NCBI GenBank assembly: GCA_965368185.1
Contig: CBDULZ010000008.1
Location: 1-64,000 of the forward strand
Direction of reading: 5' to 3'
From: Kriegella sp965368185
GTDB taxonomy: Bacteria; Bacteroidota; Bacteroidia; Flavobacteriales; Flavobacteriaceae
DNA length: 64,000 nt
The notes beneath the pieces are model-generated. The model saw only the letters and a program-made list of their open reading frames with translations. It was not told the origin of the DNA and ran no database searches. The number at the start of each line of letters is the position of its first letter. Positions within the stretch are counted from its first letter, which is position 1. Made by a program: the position numbers and the translations under genes. Positions 36,548 through 44,070 of the stretch are shown piece by piece.

Positions 36548-36682
36548 GAAAGAGGGTGTATAAAAAGTCTTCATTCATGTCTTTGCGAGGCTCGAGGCAA
36601 TCTGCAAGTTATTTTCTAATCAACAGATTACTTCACTTAGTTCGCAATAACAGCCATTTTTACTTTTTAAACACCCTCTTTC
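36548..36682. repeat. 135-bp MITE-like palindromic element
   Basis: Two 20-bp terminal inverted repeats match at 19 of 20 positions: 36548-36567 (GAAAGAGGGTGT...) and 36663-36682. Just inside them a second imperfect inverted repeat runs from TGTCTTTGCGA...AATCTG on the left to CAGATTA...CGCAATAACA on the right, a sequence type seen in dispersed REP-like repeats of many bacteria. It has no coding capacity and lies between convergent genes. It could be a non-autonomous transposable element or a bidirectional terminator. Confidence 0.7.
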
Positions 36683-36711
36683 TTACCCTTACCCGGTTTT
36701 TCGGTTATGGC

Positions 36712-38097
36712 TTATTCTGAATCGAAAGTTCGTATTTTAATATTCTTAAAGCTAACCAAGTCGCCATGGTCTTGCAAGAGAATATGACCCTTATCCGCTT
36801 CTCCGAAATTTTTCCATTTCGTGTATTTGCTTTCTGATACCAACTTTCTATAGTCATCACTTTTTCGTTCGTATTCCAACACTTTGGTTCCATTGAGCCA
36901 ATGCTCGATATGGTTGTCTTTGGCTACGATACGGGCGGTGTTCCACTCTCCAATAGGGTTGATAGGTTTGCTGACGTCAGCTTGTATTAAGTCATAAAGC
37001 GAGGCTACTGTCCGGCTTCCTTCATGGTTGCCCAGTTTTGCATCTGGGTGTTTGGCATCGTCCAAAATCTGGTATTCCAATCCTATGGAGGAACCTGGCC
37101 CCTTGTTAACATCGGTATCTACATAATATTTAATTCCGCTATTTCCACCTTCGGTAAGCTTGAAATCGACCATAAGTTCAAAGTTTCCGTATAGGTCTTT
37201 GGTTACGATATCGCCGCCAGCGGCCGACTCTTCTCCCCCCGAAGACAATACACTTAAAACTCCGTCTTCTATTTTCCAGCCTTTTTCAGGAAACTCGTCT
37301 AAACGCGCTCCACGCCATCCTTCCGTGGTTTTTCCGTCCCACAACATTTTGAACCCATCTTTTTTCTCGGAAACCGTTAAGTTGTTTTTTGTAACGATTG
37401 GTTGAATAGGTGATTTTTTTGAATACTTGGAAAGGCTATCTGTTAAAATCTTGATATTTCTCCAGATAATTTCGGTTCCTGGTGTTTTGTCTTTACCGAT
37501 ACCGTGCACTTGAAGACCTATAAAACCACTTGCGGTTTTGTCGTCTACAAGATGTGCCGCGGGTACCCCGTTAATCCATGTTTTTAAAGTGTCACCAATG
37601 GCCTCTATGCGATAATGGTTCCAGTCGTTTTGTTTAAAAGCTTTTTGGGCTTCCGGATTGTTATCAAGTGGATTCAGCCAACCGCGACGTCCTTCATCAT
37701 AGATGCCACCACTCCAAGCGCGATCAGAGGGGTCAATCTCTATCTGATAACCGTGAACCCTTCCATCCCGATAGTGGGGAAAGCTATTGCTGCGGATCTG
37801 AATACCAGAGTTCATCGAAGAGTCTACTTTGTATTCCAGCTCTAAAATGAAATCTCCGTACCTCTTGTCAGAGGTCATAAAAGAGTTGGGAGTGTTGCTT
37901 ACAGTAGTGCCGACGATTGTTTCGTCACGAACCATGTACTCGGCAACCCCTCCTTTTTGGGTCCATCCGTTTAAAGTTTGGCCGTCAAAAAGAGAAATCC
38001 ATGGGGTATCGTCTTTTTTTTCTTCGTTACAGCCGACAAATAAGAATACGGCCACCAAGGCCATAGAAATTGAATAATAGGTTGATTTTAAGCTCAT
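36712..38097 (-). CDS. two-domain DUF1080 lipoprotein (3-keto-disaccharide hydrolase family)
   Basis: 461 residues from the ATG at 38097; signal peptide with lipobox LFVGC. It contains two DUF1080 domains: first WISLFDGQTLNGWTQKGG through ASGFIGLQVHG, second KMLWDGKTTEGWRGA through DKGHILLQDHG. Each keeps the family's NSGIQIRS or NSGIKYYV strand, with the Gly-rich W start. DUF1080 proteins cleave 3-keto-glycosides by elimination or hydrolysis at the cell envelope. It is likely to act with exported Gfo/Idh/MocA and TIM-barrel enzymes such as those at 19.5-22.7 kb. In-frame extension to 38118 is possible but adds only seven residues before the signal. Confidence 0.88.
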   Translation of the reverse strand: MSLKSTYYSISMALVAVFLFVGCNEEKKDDTPWISLFDGQTLNGWTQKGGVAEYMVRDETIVGTTVSNTPNSFMTSDKRYGDFILELEYKVDSSMNSGIQIRSNSFPHYRDGRVHGYQIEIDPSDRAWSGGIYDEGRRGWLNPLDNNPEAQKAFKQNDWNHYRIEAIGDTLKTWINGVPAAHLVDDKTASGFIGLQVHGIGKDKTPGTEIIWRNIKILTDSLSKYSKKSPIQPIVTKNNLTVSEKKDGFKMLWDGKTTEGWRGARLDEFPEKGWKIEDGVLSVLSSGGEESAAGGDIVTKDLYGNFELMVDFKLTEGGNSGIKYYVDTDVNKGPGSSIGLEYQILDDAKHPDAKLGNHEGSRTVASLYDLIQADVSKPINPIGEWNTARIVAKDNHIEHWLNGTKVLEYERKSDDYRKLVSESKYTKWKNFGEADKGHILLQDHGDLVSFKNIKIRTFDSE

Positions 38098-38151
38098 GTT
38101 GTTTTTTATTTGAGGCATTAAAGATAAACGTAATTCTCAACAAACAAAAAA

Positions 38152-38171
38152 AGCGACCTAAATAGGTCGCT
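38152..38171 (-). terminator. intrinsic terminator of msrA
   Basis: A perfect 8-bp stem AGCGACCT / AGGTCGCT with a 4-base loop. Read on the minus strand it is followed by a T-rich run (TTTTTTTG). It lies 33 bp after the msrA stop. Confidence 0.85.
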
Positions 38172-38203
38172 CAATTTATTTATATGTTCTCGAAATATTC
38201 GAG

Positions 38204-38887
38204 TTAATGCGCCCCTTTTTTTAAGTATTCGGGAAAATTTTGTTTGAATCGGTTCAACCGTGGAACCGAAACATTTCGAATATACGAATTGTTGGGGTTG
38301 CGCTTCTCGTAATCTTGGTGATAGTCTTCTGCGTCATAGAACTTAGTTAATTTGGCAACTTCGGTGACAATCGGTGCATCATAAATCTGCTGTTCCTTAA
38401 GCGCCGCGATGTAGGCGTCTATTATTTTCTTTTCTTCCTCATTTTTGTAAAACGCCACTGAGCGATATTGAGGTCCCCTGTCAGGACCTTGACGATTTAG
38501 GGAAGTAGGGTCGTGGGAACCAAAAAATACCTGCACCAACTCGATGAAGGTTATTTCGTTAGGGTCGTAATAGACCTCCACTGCTTCGGCGTGCGATGTT
38601 TGACCACGGGCGACCTGTTCATAAGTGGGGTTTTTTTCCGTACCCCCGGCATAACCCGAAACAACTTCCTTTACGCCTCTTACACTTTCGAATATGGCTT
38701 CTACGCACCAAAAACAACCACTGGCAAAATAGGCGGTCTCATATTTGTCCAGTTCTTGGGAAGTTAGTTTTACTTCCTCTTGGGTAACTTCGGCTATAGC
38801 GGTACCCTCATGTTTTTTGTTATTCGATTGGCAACCTGTGGCAAAAAAAAGGGTTAAAATTAAGAGGGGAATCTGTATTTTCATCAT
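38204..38887 (-). CDS. msrA: peptide-methionine (S)-S-oxide reductase, lipoprotein
   Basis: 227 residues. Lipoprotein leader ending FFATGC (Cys19), then the MsrA core with GCFWC at 57-61 (catalytic Cys58), YAGGTEKNPTYEQV, HAEAVEVYYDP and FFGSHDPTSLNRQGPDRGPQYRS. It repairs oxidised methionine in exported proteins. It is followed by a clear intrinsic terminator at 38152-38171. Confidence 0.95.
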   Translation of the reverse strand: MMKIQIPLLILTLFFATGCQSNNKKHEGTAIAEVTQEEVKLTSQELDKYETAYFASGCFWCVEAIFESVRGVKEVVSGYAGGTEKNPTYEQVARGQTSHAEAVEVYYDPNEITFIELVQVFFGSHDPTSLNRQGPDRGPQYRSVAFYKNEEEKKIIDAYIAALKEQQIYDAPIVTEVAKLTKFYDAEDYHQDYEKRNPNNSYIRNVSVPRLNRFKQNFPEYLKKGAH

Positions 38888-39012
38888 TGCAATTGCTTTT
38901 TACAATTAGTACTCATAAGATACAAATACTTACGAAAAGTAAGATTAAAAAGTTTGGTCCACCCCTAAAAAAAAAGAACCGTAACTTGCTTTTTGGATTT
39001 AATATTCGATTC

Positions 39013-39693
39013 ATGACGACGTTTGAGGAGTTGGTTAAAAATCATATGTGTGAACCTGTGGCCCTATTTGATAGGACAATTTCGAGAGGGAAATATACGC
39101 ACTTAAATTTATCTGTGGACAACGTTGATTTAAAGGGTTTAGACATTATTCGACCTGAAATTTGCCAGCATTATATTAGTTCTATATTGGAAGCGAATAG
39201 GGCCGATATTGCCTTCGGAGGGTATTTAGAACATAGAAACCTATATTCAAATAATAAAAATTTTTTAGGAATTGGGAAGGCACAAAGAACAGTTCATTTG
39301 GGAATTGATTTTTGGACTAAAGCCGGAACAGCCGTCTTGGTACCGTTCGCGGGAAAAGTACATAGCTTTAAAAACAATGTTGCACGAGGGGATTACGGCC
39401 CTACGATTATTCTTGTGCACGAAATAGCGGGTTTTCGATTTCATACGCTTTACGGTCACCTGTCAAAGGAATCTTTACAGGGCCTTGAAATCGGAAAAAC
39501 AGTCAATGAAGGGTACATTTTAGGTACGTTAGGAAATCAGGAAGTCAACGGCAACTATGCACCACATCTTCATTTTCAAATTGTAATCGATATGACCGAT
39601 TGGTTCGGTGATTATCCCGGAGTTTGTGCCATATCGGATATATCCTATTATTCCAATAACTGTCCAAACCCCAATCTTGTGCTTAATCTTTAA
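39013..39693 (+). CDS. M23-family (LytM-type) metallopeptidase
   Basis: 226 residues from MTTFEELVKNHM. The zinc site of M23 peptidases is present: HLGIDF (His95, Asp99), HTLYGHL (His149) and HLHF (His185, His187). M23 enzymes cut peptidoglycan cross-bridges, yet no signal peptide is visible, even in the in-frame extension to 38887, which is merely basic. Either export is unconventional or the enzyme acts on something cytoplasmic. It is divergent from msrA. Confidence 0.83.
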   Translation: MTTFEELVKNHMCEPVALFDRTISRGKYTHLNLSVDNVDLKGLDIIRPEICQHYISSILEANRADIAFGGYLEHRNLYSNNKNFLGIGKAQRTVHLGIDFWTKAGTAVLVPFAGKVHSFKNNVARGDYGPTIILVHEIAGFRFHTLYGHLSKESLQGLEIGKTVNEGYILGTLGNQEVNGNYAPHLHFQIVIDMTDWFGDYPGVCAISDISYYSNNCPNPNLVLNL

Positions 39694-39709
39694 GGTCAGC
39701 AGAAATTTT

Positions 39710-39928
39710 TTAGAGAAGCTCCTCACAATAAAATCCTAGGTTTTTCAATGCGATGGAAACCCTATCTGGTCTGATTCGCTGGGTTTCGACCCGGAGGATA
39801 TTATCGCAATCCTCCAGATCAAAATTCCAATAATCATTAGGGTCTATCAATTTATTCAAAAATGGGCGAAGCCTTCGTACTTGCTTCTTTTTGGTGACCG
39901 ATGTCTTAAATACCAAGACTGTTTTCAT
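39710..39928 (-). CDS. conserved 72-residue protein
   Basis: Begins MKTVLVFKTSVTKKKQVRRL and contains YWNFDLEDCDNILRVE, giving a ferredoxin-like alternation of strand and helix similar to small heavy-metal-associated-type proteins, but without a CxxC motif. Uncharacterised. The frame is open to 39979, which would overlap the DinB gene; the start at 39928 lies 22 bp after the DinB stop and fits the conserved N-terminus. Part of the DinB operon. Confidence 0.65.
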   Translation of the reverse strand: MKTVLVFKTSVTKKKQVRRLRPFLNKLIDPNDYWNFDLEDCDNILRVETQRIRPDRVSIALKNLGFYCEELL

Positions 39929-39950
39929 ATGATAGACTTCATGCTCTTGA

Positions 39951-40448
39951 TTATCGTTCCCAGAAAGCTGGTGGTTCAATTCCCAATGACCTTAAATAAA
40001 CATATCCTTGGCCTCGATGGTGTATTTCATTGTCGATAAAGTAAAAAATTGACGACCAGACGGTTCCTTCGTACTGTCCAAATATTTTAATGGTTTCCTG
40101 AAATTTTTCTATAGGAATTTGTGACCAACCGGTATTGATTTCTTCAGTGGCATTGTCCCATAGCTCCAAAATTTTGGCTTTACTATTGCCGTGGTCAAAA
40201 TGCTCCTTTAAATCTGAAGTTTTGCCCGTTGCAATTTCCATGATTCCTGGTCCGGCGATACCAAGAAGTTCCATTGTAAGCTCAGCGAAAGTACGCATGC
40301 CACCAATGGAATGGTTGAAAAAAGCTTCTTCGGGAAATGCCTCGATGGTACGACGTGTTAGACTTCTATGCCCTTGCCAATGCTTTAGCAATTCTGAAGG
40401 TGTGACGACCTGGGCAGTTTTTTCTTGTTGTACTACTGTTGTGTTCAT
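39951..40448 (-). CDS. DinB-family metal-dependent enzyme
   Basis: 165 residues of DinB four-helix type. Possible metal-ligand His residues are at the start of helix two region (LLKHWQGHRSLTRR) and in the C-terminal IDNEIHHRGQGYVYLRSLGIEP motif, which is diagnostic for the family. Members act as thiol-dependent hydrolases or transferases. It is divergent from the WYL regulator gene. Its probable -7 box is at 40484-40491, with a candidate operator directly upstream. Confidence 0.87.
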   Translation of the reverse strand: MNTTVVQQEKTAQVVTPSELLKHWQGHRSLTRRTIEAFPEEAFFNHSIGGMRTFAELTMELLGIAGPGIMEIATGKTSDLKEHFDHGNSKAKILELWDNATEEINTGWSQIPIEKFQETIKIFGQYEGTVWSSIFYFIDNEIHHRGQGYVYLRSLGIEPPAFWER

Positions 40449-40483
40449 AGGATTTATTTTTAAGTGATTACTTATATCGTGAA

Positions 40484-40491
40484 CAAATGTA
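40484..40491 (-). promoter_or_regulatory. -7 promoter box for the DinB operon
   Basis: TACATTTG on the minus strand matches TAnnTTTG and gives a start point about 30 nt before the DinB ATG. The palindrome at 40503-40518 lies where the -33 region would be, which fits a repressor or a class II activator site. Confidence 0.5.
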
Positions 40492-40502
40492 AAACCAGTA
40501 TG

Positions 40503-40518
40503 TGACAGCCCTTTGTCA
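40503..40518. promoter_or_regulatory. candidate operator site 1 (TGACA-N6-TGTCA)
   Basis: Reads TGACAAAGGGCTGTCA on the minus strand: 5-bp inverted half-sites with a 6-bp spacer. The same word, differing at two of 16 positions, recurs at 40613-40628, so both sites fit TGACARAGGGYTGTCA. It lies just upstream of the DinB -7 box. Confidence 0.65.
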
Positions 40519-40612
40519 GTAGTGGAAATAAAAATAAAATATTATTTAAAATAGTGTAAATCAGTTCTTTAATATTAAATATCTTCTTTTTTTAGAATTT
40601 TCGAATTGCTGT

Positions 40613-40628
40613 TGACAGAGGGTTGTCA
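40613..40628. promoter_or_regulatory. candidate operator site 2 (TGACA-N6-TGTCA)
   Basis: TGACAGAGGGTTGTCA on the plus strand, the partner of site 1 in opposite orientation. It lies about 150 bp upstream of the regulator's own -7 box and 110 bp from site 1 (about ten helical turns), a spacing that would permit looping. Confidence 0.6.
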
Positions 40629-40780
40629 TCAATCATCCCTTTCTTTGAGCGAATCAAAACCGACGCTTATGATAGTTCCAAAAATAATTCTGATGGCCGA
40701 TTTTAAAATGGTAGGCCTACTCGCTGTAATGAAAGTGCAAAATGAAACCCGTGTTCAAGCCAAGCTTTGATCTGAAGTCC

Positions 40781-40788
40781 TATCTTTG
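40781..40788 (+). promoter_or_regulatory. -7 promoter box for the WYL regulator
   Basis: TATCTTTG matches TAnnTTTG and ends 19 bp before the ATG at 40808. It lies inside the longer open frame from 40742 and so supports the shorter protein. Confidence 0.45.
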
Positions 40789-40807
40789 GGGTATATGTCA
40801 TTCAATT

Positions 40808-41764
40808 ATGGGTATTGATACCGTAAAACGCTTTGATCGCATTGTGGCCATATTGATTCAGTTACAATCGAAACGTATTGTGAAGGCGCAAGAACTTGCC
40901 GATCGTTTTGAGGTAAGTCTGCGTACCATATACCGGGATATTAGAACTTTAGAAGCTTCCGGTGTGCCGATAGTAAGTGAGGCAGGGGTGGGCTATTCTA
41001 TTATGGACGGGTATCGGCTTCCACCGGTGATGTTCACCCGTGAAGAGGCCGGTAGTTTTGTGGCTGCGGAGAAGTTGATGCAAAAATTCACCGATGCATC
41101 GCTTGGAGCATATCATAAATCGGCCATGTATAAAATAAAGTCTGTGCTTCGGGGCAAAGAGAAGGATTGGATTGCCGCTTTGGAATCGCAAGTATTTATC
41201 GATCCCGCACAAGTGCTGTTCAATGCAAAAGTACCCAATGCCCTCGAGGTTCTTTTTGAAAGTATAGCTGAAAAAAAACAAGTATTTTTGAAATATCAAT
41301 CTTTAGAGGCCGATGAACCGTCTGAAAGACATATCGAACCTGTAGGGCTGTTTCATGAAAATAACTTTTGGTATGTATTGGGCTTTTGCCATCTACGAAA
41401 GGATTATAGACAATTTCGAACCGACCGTATGATGGCCATTCTATGCACTGGTAAACCCTTTGAATTGACACATGGGACAATCGATGAACACCGGAGCAAA
41501 AAAAACGAGGTACAAAAAACCAAAATCAGGATTCTTGTTGATCGAACGGTTGCTCGATACATTAAAAGTGGAAGCAAGTCATATGGTTTCGTTTCCGAAA
41601 AAGTGAAAAATGACCAAGTGGAAATGACTTTTATGTCTTCCGATGTAGTACATGGTTTTCCTAGATGGTATATGATGTTCGGCGATCATGCCAAAATTCT
41701 GGAGCCCGAAAGTCTTAAAATTCGGGTAAAGGAACTACTGCAACGAACTGAGCGCATGTTGTAG
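40808..41764 (+). CDS. YafY-type HTH/WYL-domain transcriptional regulator
   Basis: 318 residues. An N-terminal winged HTH of the HTH_11/DeoR-like type opens with VKRFDRIVAILIQLQSKRIV; its recognition helix lies in ELADRFEVSLRTIYRDIRTL. The WYL domain (about 140-210) contains HIEPVGLFHENNFWYVLGFC and FRTDRM, and a WCX-like C-terminal domain follows. WYL domains bind ligands or nucleic acid and control the HTH. It is divergent from the DinB operon, its probable target, with the two palindromes between them as likely binding sites. The start is chosen at the family's usual MG...VKRFDR opening. Confidence 0.88.
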   Translation: MGIDTVKRFDRIVAILIQLQSKRIVKAQELADRFEVSLRTIYRDIRTLEASGVPIVSEAGVGYSIMDGYRLPPVMFTREEAGSFVAAEKLMQKFTDASLGAYHKSAMYKIKSVLRGKEKDWIAALESQVFIDPAQVLFNAKVPNALEVLFESIAEKKQVFLKYQSLEADEPSERHIEPVGLFHENNFWYVLGFCHLRKDYRQFRTDRMMAILCTGKPFELTHGTIDEHRSKKNEVQKTKIRILVDRTVARYIKSGSKSYGFVSEKVKNDQVEMTFMSSDVVHGFPRWYMMFGDHAKILEPESLKIRVKELLQRTERML

Positions 41765-41769
41765 CATTT

Positions 41770-41952
41770 TTGAAAAACAGATAGCCTAGGTTTGAATGAC
41801 CTGATATTATTTGTTCTCCCAATAGTTCTAGTTTCCACCTCAACATCCTTTAAAGGTATTTCATCCCCTATTGACTCTGTAACATAACTATAACCACTAA
41901 GAGGCAATATAGAAAATAAGTTCCCATCCGTATCGGTGAAAAACACCTTTTT
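41770..41952 (-). pseudogene. possible coding relic
   Basis: One minus-strand frame reads KKVFFTDTDGNLFSILP, then IGDEIPLKDVEVETRTIG. This recalls the strand pattern of CarboxypepD_reg-like or glyoxalase domains, but there is no start codon of its own outside the hairpin at 41939-41968 and the frame runs into the regulator gene. It may be a truncated remnant or a chance reading. Confidence 0.2.
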
Positions 41953-41968
41953 CCGATAAGGTGTTTTT
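41939..41968. terminator. hairpin before unit 1, terminator-like
   Basis: An 11-bp perfect stem AAAAACACCTT / AAGGTGTTTTT with an 8-base loop; both strands end in T5. It lies about 175 bp after the WYL regulator gene. The right arm belongs to the repeated unit, while the left arm is unique to this copy; copies 2 and 3 form weaker hairpins with different left arms. Confidence 0.6.
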
Positions 41969-42057
41969 GGGGTTCGGTGCGCTCATCGGTGATATTTTAC
42001 CTTTAATCCGAAGTTGGGTCGCTTAACGATTTTTGCGTGTTCTTGAACGAATGGAAA

Positions 42058-42100
42058 CCCCGTATAATGGGGCCTGCGGCGTTTTATTTATATAAAACGC
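42058..42100 (+). promoter_or_regulatory. paired leader hairpins of the repeat unit (copy 1)
   Basis: The first hairpin is CCCC (42058-42061), loop GTATAAT, GGGG (42069-42072). The second is a perfect 9-bp stem GCGTTTTAT (42079-42087) / ATAAAACGC (42092-42100), ending 5 nt before the ATG at 42106. The same structures recur at +1965 and +2495. Possible roles are mRNA stabilisation or control of translation. Confidence 0.65.
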
Positions 42101-42105
42101 AAGTC

Positions 42106-42330
42106 ATGAAAACTATCTTAACTATCACTTTTGTTCTTTTTATCGGAATGGCCGCCCAAGCCCAGGATGCTAAAATCGAAGCTAGCGAAGTTAAGGTTGA
42201 AATGGCCGATACCAAGGAAATCAAATTGGAGCGCAATACCGAAGTTGCCCGTTTGTACAAGTTCAAGAATTCAAGGGTAAAAAAAGCTTTGGCCTTTACC
42301 ACTAAAAGAAACAAGGCTAAAATGGCTTAA
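42106..42330 (+). CDS. small secreted protein, copy 1
   Basis: 74 residues: signal peptide MKTILTITFVLFIGMAAQAQ, an acidic segment (DAKIEASEVKVEMADTKEI) and a strongly basic C-terminal tail containing LYKFKNSR and TTKRNKAKMA. The mature protein is about 54 residues. The protein is identical in all three copies. The frame is open upstream to 42037, but that part is the hairpin leader, so the start is at the signal peptide. I do not recognise a named family. Ideas include a membrane- or polyanion-binding peptide; there is no evidence for either. The tail recurs in the paralogue at 49240. Confidence 0.8.
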   Translation: MKTILTITFVLFIGMAAQAQDAKIEASEVKVEMADTKEIKLERNTEVARLYKFKNSRVKKALAFTTKRNKAKMA

Positions 42331-42344
42331 TTAAACTAAATGTA

Positions 42345-43769
42345 TTACGGTTCTGCTTTTGTAATTACTGCAGCCCAACCACCTTTGAAGGGAGCTGTAA
42401 CCGTAATAATTTTTCCTCCTAAAATTATTTCTAGACTTTTAGTCAACCAATTGCCTTCAGTTATACTGATCCATTGCAATTGAAATTCTTCGGGAAACCT
42501 TGATAAGTCAAGTCCTATACTACCTCCATAAGGAAAATAAACAACATATTGCTTTCCTGGTTCTCCTGAAACATATGCCTCGTTCGGTAATCTTTCGGTC
42601 AGCAGTTGCATCTGAGGTTCTATATTCCATAGTTTAATCTTGCTTTCAAGCAACCGCATTGCCTTAATACTTGCTTTCGCTTTTTCGTTTAGTCCATTAC
42701 CACTATCAGGTCTATGAAATCGTGAACTGGCCGACCCTGCCAATATATTTCGCCAAAATCGTTCCACGCCATCCTCTTGTCCACCAGTGCCGAATGACTT
42801 GTAGCCGCCACCGTATATTTTCGTATGATTGCTTGGCCGCTTGAAGGTTTCATTAACCTTGCTGAGCAAATATAATAGGGTTTGCCAATGGTCATCATCA
42901 AAATTGCGACTGTTTACCTGTGAGATATCTGCAAATTGATAGTATTGGCCATTTTTAAAAATAGTGGGCGTGCTCATTGCTTTTTCTCCCAAATGGGCGT
43001 CATCGAACATATCGGTCGTATAAATTTGAACACCTTTTTCAGCCGCTTTGGCCTGAATGAAATCGATCCAGTATTGGCCCCAGGCTATCGGTGTCGTCGT
43101 TTCATTGTTCATACAGTATAGTACGTTGTCATATTTTAAACTATAGGATAACATTTTTGAAACAAAGGCCTCTTGGTAGCCTCGAATTTTATCTAACTTT
43201 GGATAATATCTCGGCATACCTGGAATACTATGGAAAAAAGGATGTTCGTCGGAAGAAGGGTGCTTGGGGTAAACCTCGGATAAACCCGTTTCTTCATAGG
43301 AGTAATTGGAATTCATGCCAGGGTTCCACGGACTGATATCCCAAAAGTCACGAGAATAATCAAAACGGTCCCAAACTTCGATCTGCACAATGATATTACG
43401 TTCGTTGGTCCATTTCAACATATTTTCAAAACGAGACCAATAATCAGTGTTCCATTGATCAAGGTTAAAAGTCCCATCATTTTGTAGCGCATAGGGTTTA
43501 AGGTGGATGTCTTCACGTTGGCTCATGGTATTTCGTACGTAATTGCCGCCAACTTCTTGAATTTCGTTCAAATGAGCCAAAAGATTATCGGCCAAGAATA
43601 AATGATCGGTCTTGCTACCGCCCAACAACAGTATCGGCTCACCCTTGTATTGCCAATAGCGCGCATCTTTAGTCCAAGGTTTTAATTCTTGGTTTTCGCT
43701 TGCGATTGGTTGAGCATTTGATAGGGTGGTGCTAATGGAAAATAGTACAAAGAAAAGGCCTCGTTTCAT
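42345..43769 (-). CDS. DUF4038-type (apiosidase-like) secreted glycoside hydrolase
   Basis: 474 residues with a signal peptide ending TTLSNAQ. A TIM-barrel domain (about 35-380) opens KDARYWQYKGEPILLLGGSK; LYCMNNETTTP holds a candidate catalytic Glu, and EVWDRFDYSRDFWDISPWN is typical of DUF4038/GH140-like proteins. A small C-terminal beta domain (VVYFPYGGSIGLDL, GGWAAVITKA) resembles the collagen-binding-like cap of these enzymes. The substrate is probably a plant- or algal-type glycan. It lies convergent with copy 1 (14 bp apart) and is flanked by direct repeats on both sides. Confidence 0.83.
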   Translation of the reverse strand: MKRGLFFVLFSISTTLSNAQPIASENQELKPWTKDARYWQYKGEPILLLGGSKTDHLFLADNLLAHLNEIQEVGGNYVRNTMSQREDIHLKPYALQNDGTFNLDQWNTDYWSRFENMLKWTNERNIIVQIEVWDRFDYSRDFWDISPWNPGMNSNYSYEETGLSEVYPKHPSSDEHPFFHSIPGMPRYYPKLDKIRGYQEAFVSKMLSYSLKYDNVLYCMNNETTTPIAWGQYWIDFIQAKAAEKGVQIYTTDMFDDAHLGEKAMSTPTIFKNGQYYQFADISQVNSRNFDDDHWQTLLYLLSKVNETFKRPSNHTKIYGGGYKSFGTGGQEDGVERFWRNILAGSASSRFHRPDSGNGLNEKAKASIKAMRLLESKIKLWNIEPQMQLLTERLPNEAYVSGEPGKQYVVYFPYGGSIGLDLSRFPEEFQLQWISITEGNWLTKSLEIILGGKIITVTAPFKGGWAAVITKAEP

Positions 43770-44043
43770 TTTAGAAGTTTAAACAACAAGATACATATTT
43801 TGCACATCCTTTTTTGGTAGCGGGCCGTGCCATGATTTAGAATGGGATTTAAAAATAGAACGATAGGGGTGAATTCTCGATCCAAATGATATTCGTACCG
43901 TTTAAATACACCTTCTCTCGATAAGGTGTTTTTGGGGTTCGGTACGCTCATCGGTGATATTTTACCTTTAATCCGAAGTTGGGTCGCTTAACGATTTTTG
44001 CGTGTTCTTGAACGAATGGAAACCCCGTATAATGGGGCCTGCG

Positions 44044-44065
44044 GCGTTTTATTTATATAAAACGC
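44044..44065 (+). promoter_or_regulatory. leader hairpin, copy 2
   Basis: The 9-bp GCGTTTTAT / ATAAAACGC stem, ending 5 nt before the ATG at 44071, identical to copy 1. Confidence 0.6.
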
Positions 44066-44070
44066 AAGTC

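Larger units (their letters stand above)
41954..42330 (+). repeat. 377-bp repeat unit, copy 1
   Basis: Runs from CGATAAGGTG to the stop of the small gene. It differs from copy 2 at four positions by my reading: one in the leader and three synonymous in the gene. Identity stops abruptly at both ends. Each unit contains a ~150-bp leader and one gene. Confidence 0.93.

Noticed and set aside
42037..42105. Longer start for the small secreted protein (MFLNEWKPRIMG...)
   Set aside because: This stretch consists of the two leader hairpins and separates the signal peptide from the N-terminus; the ATG at 42106 gives a proper signal peptide, as in the paralogue.
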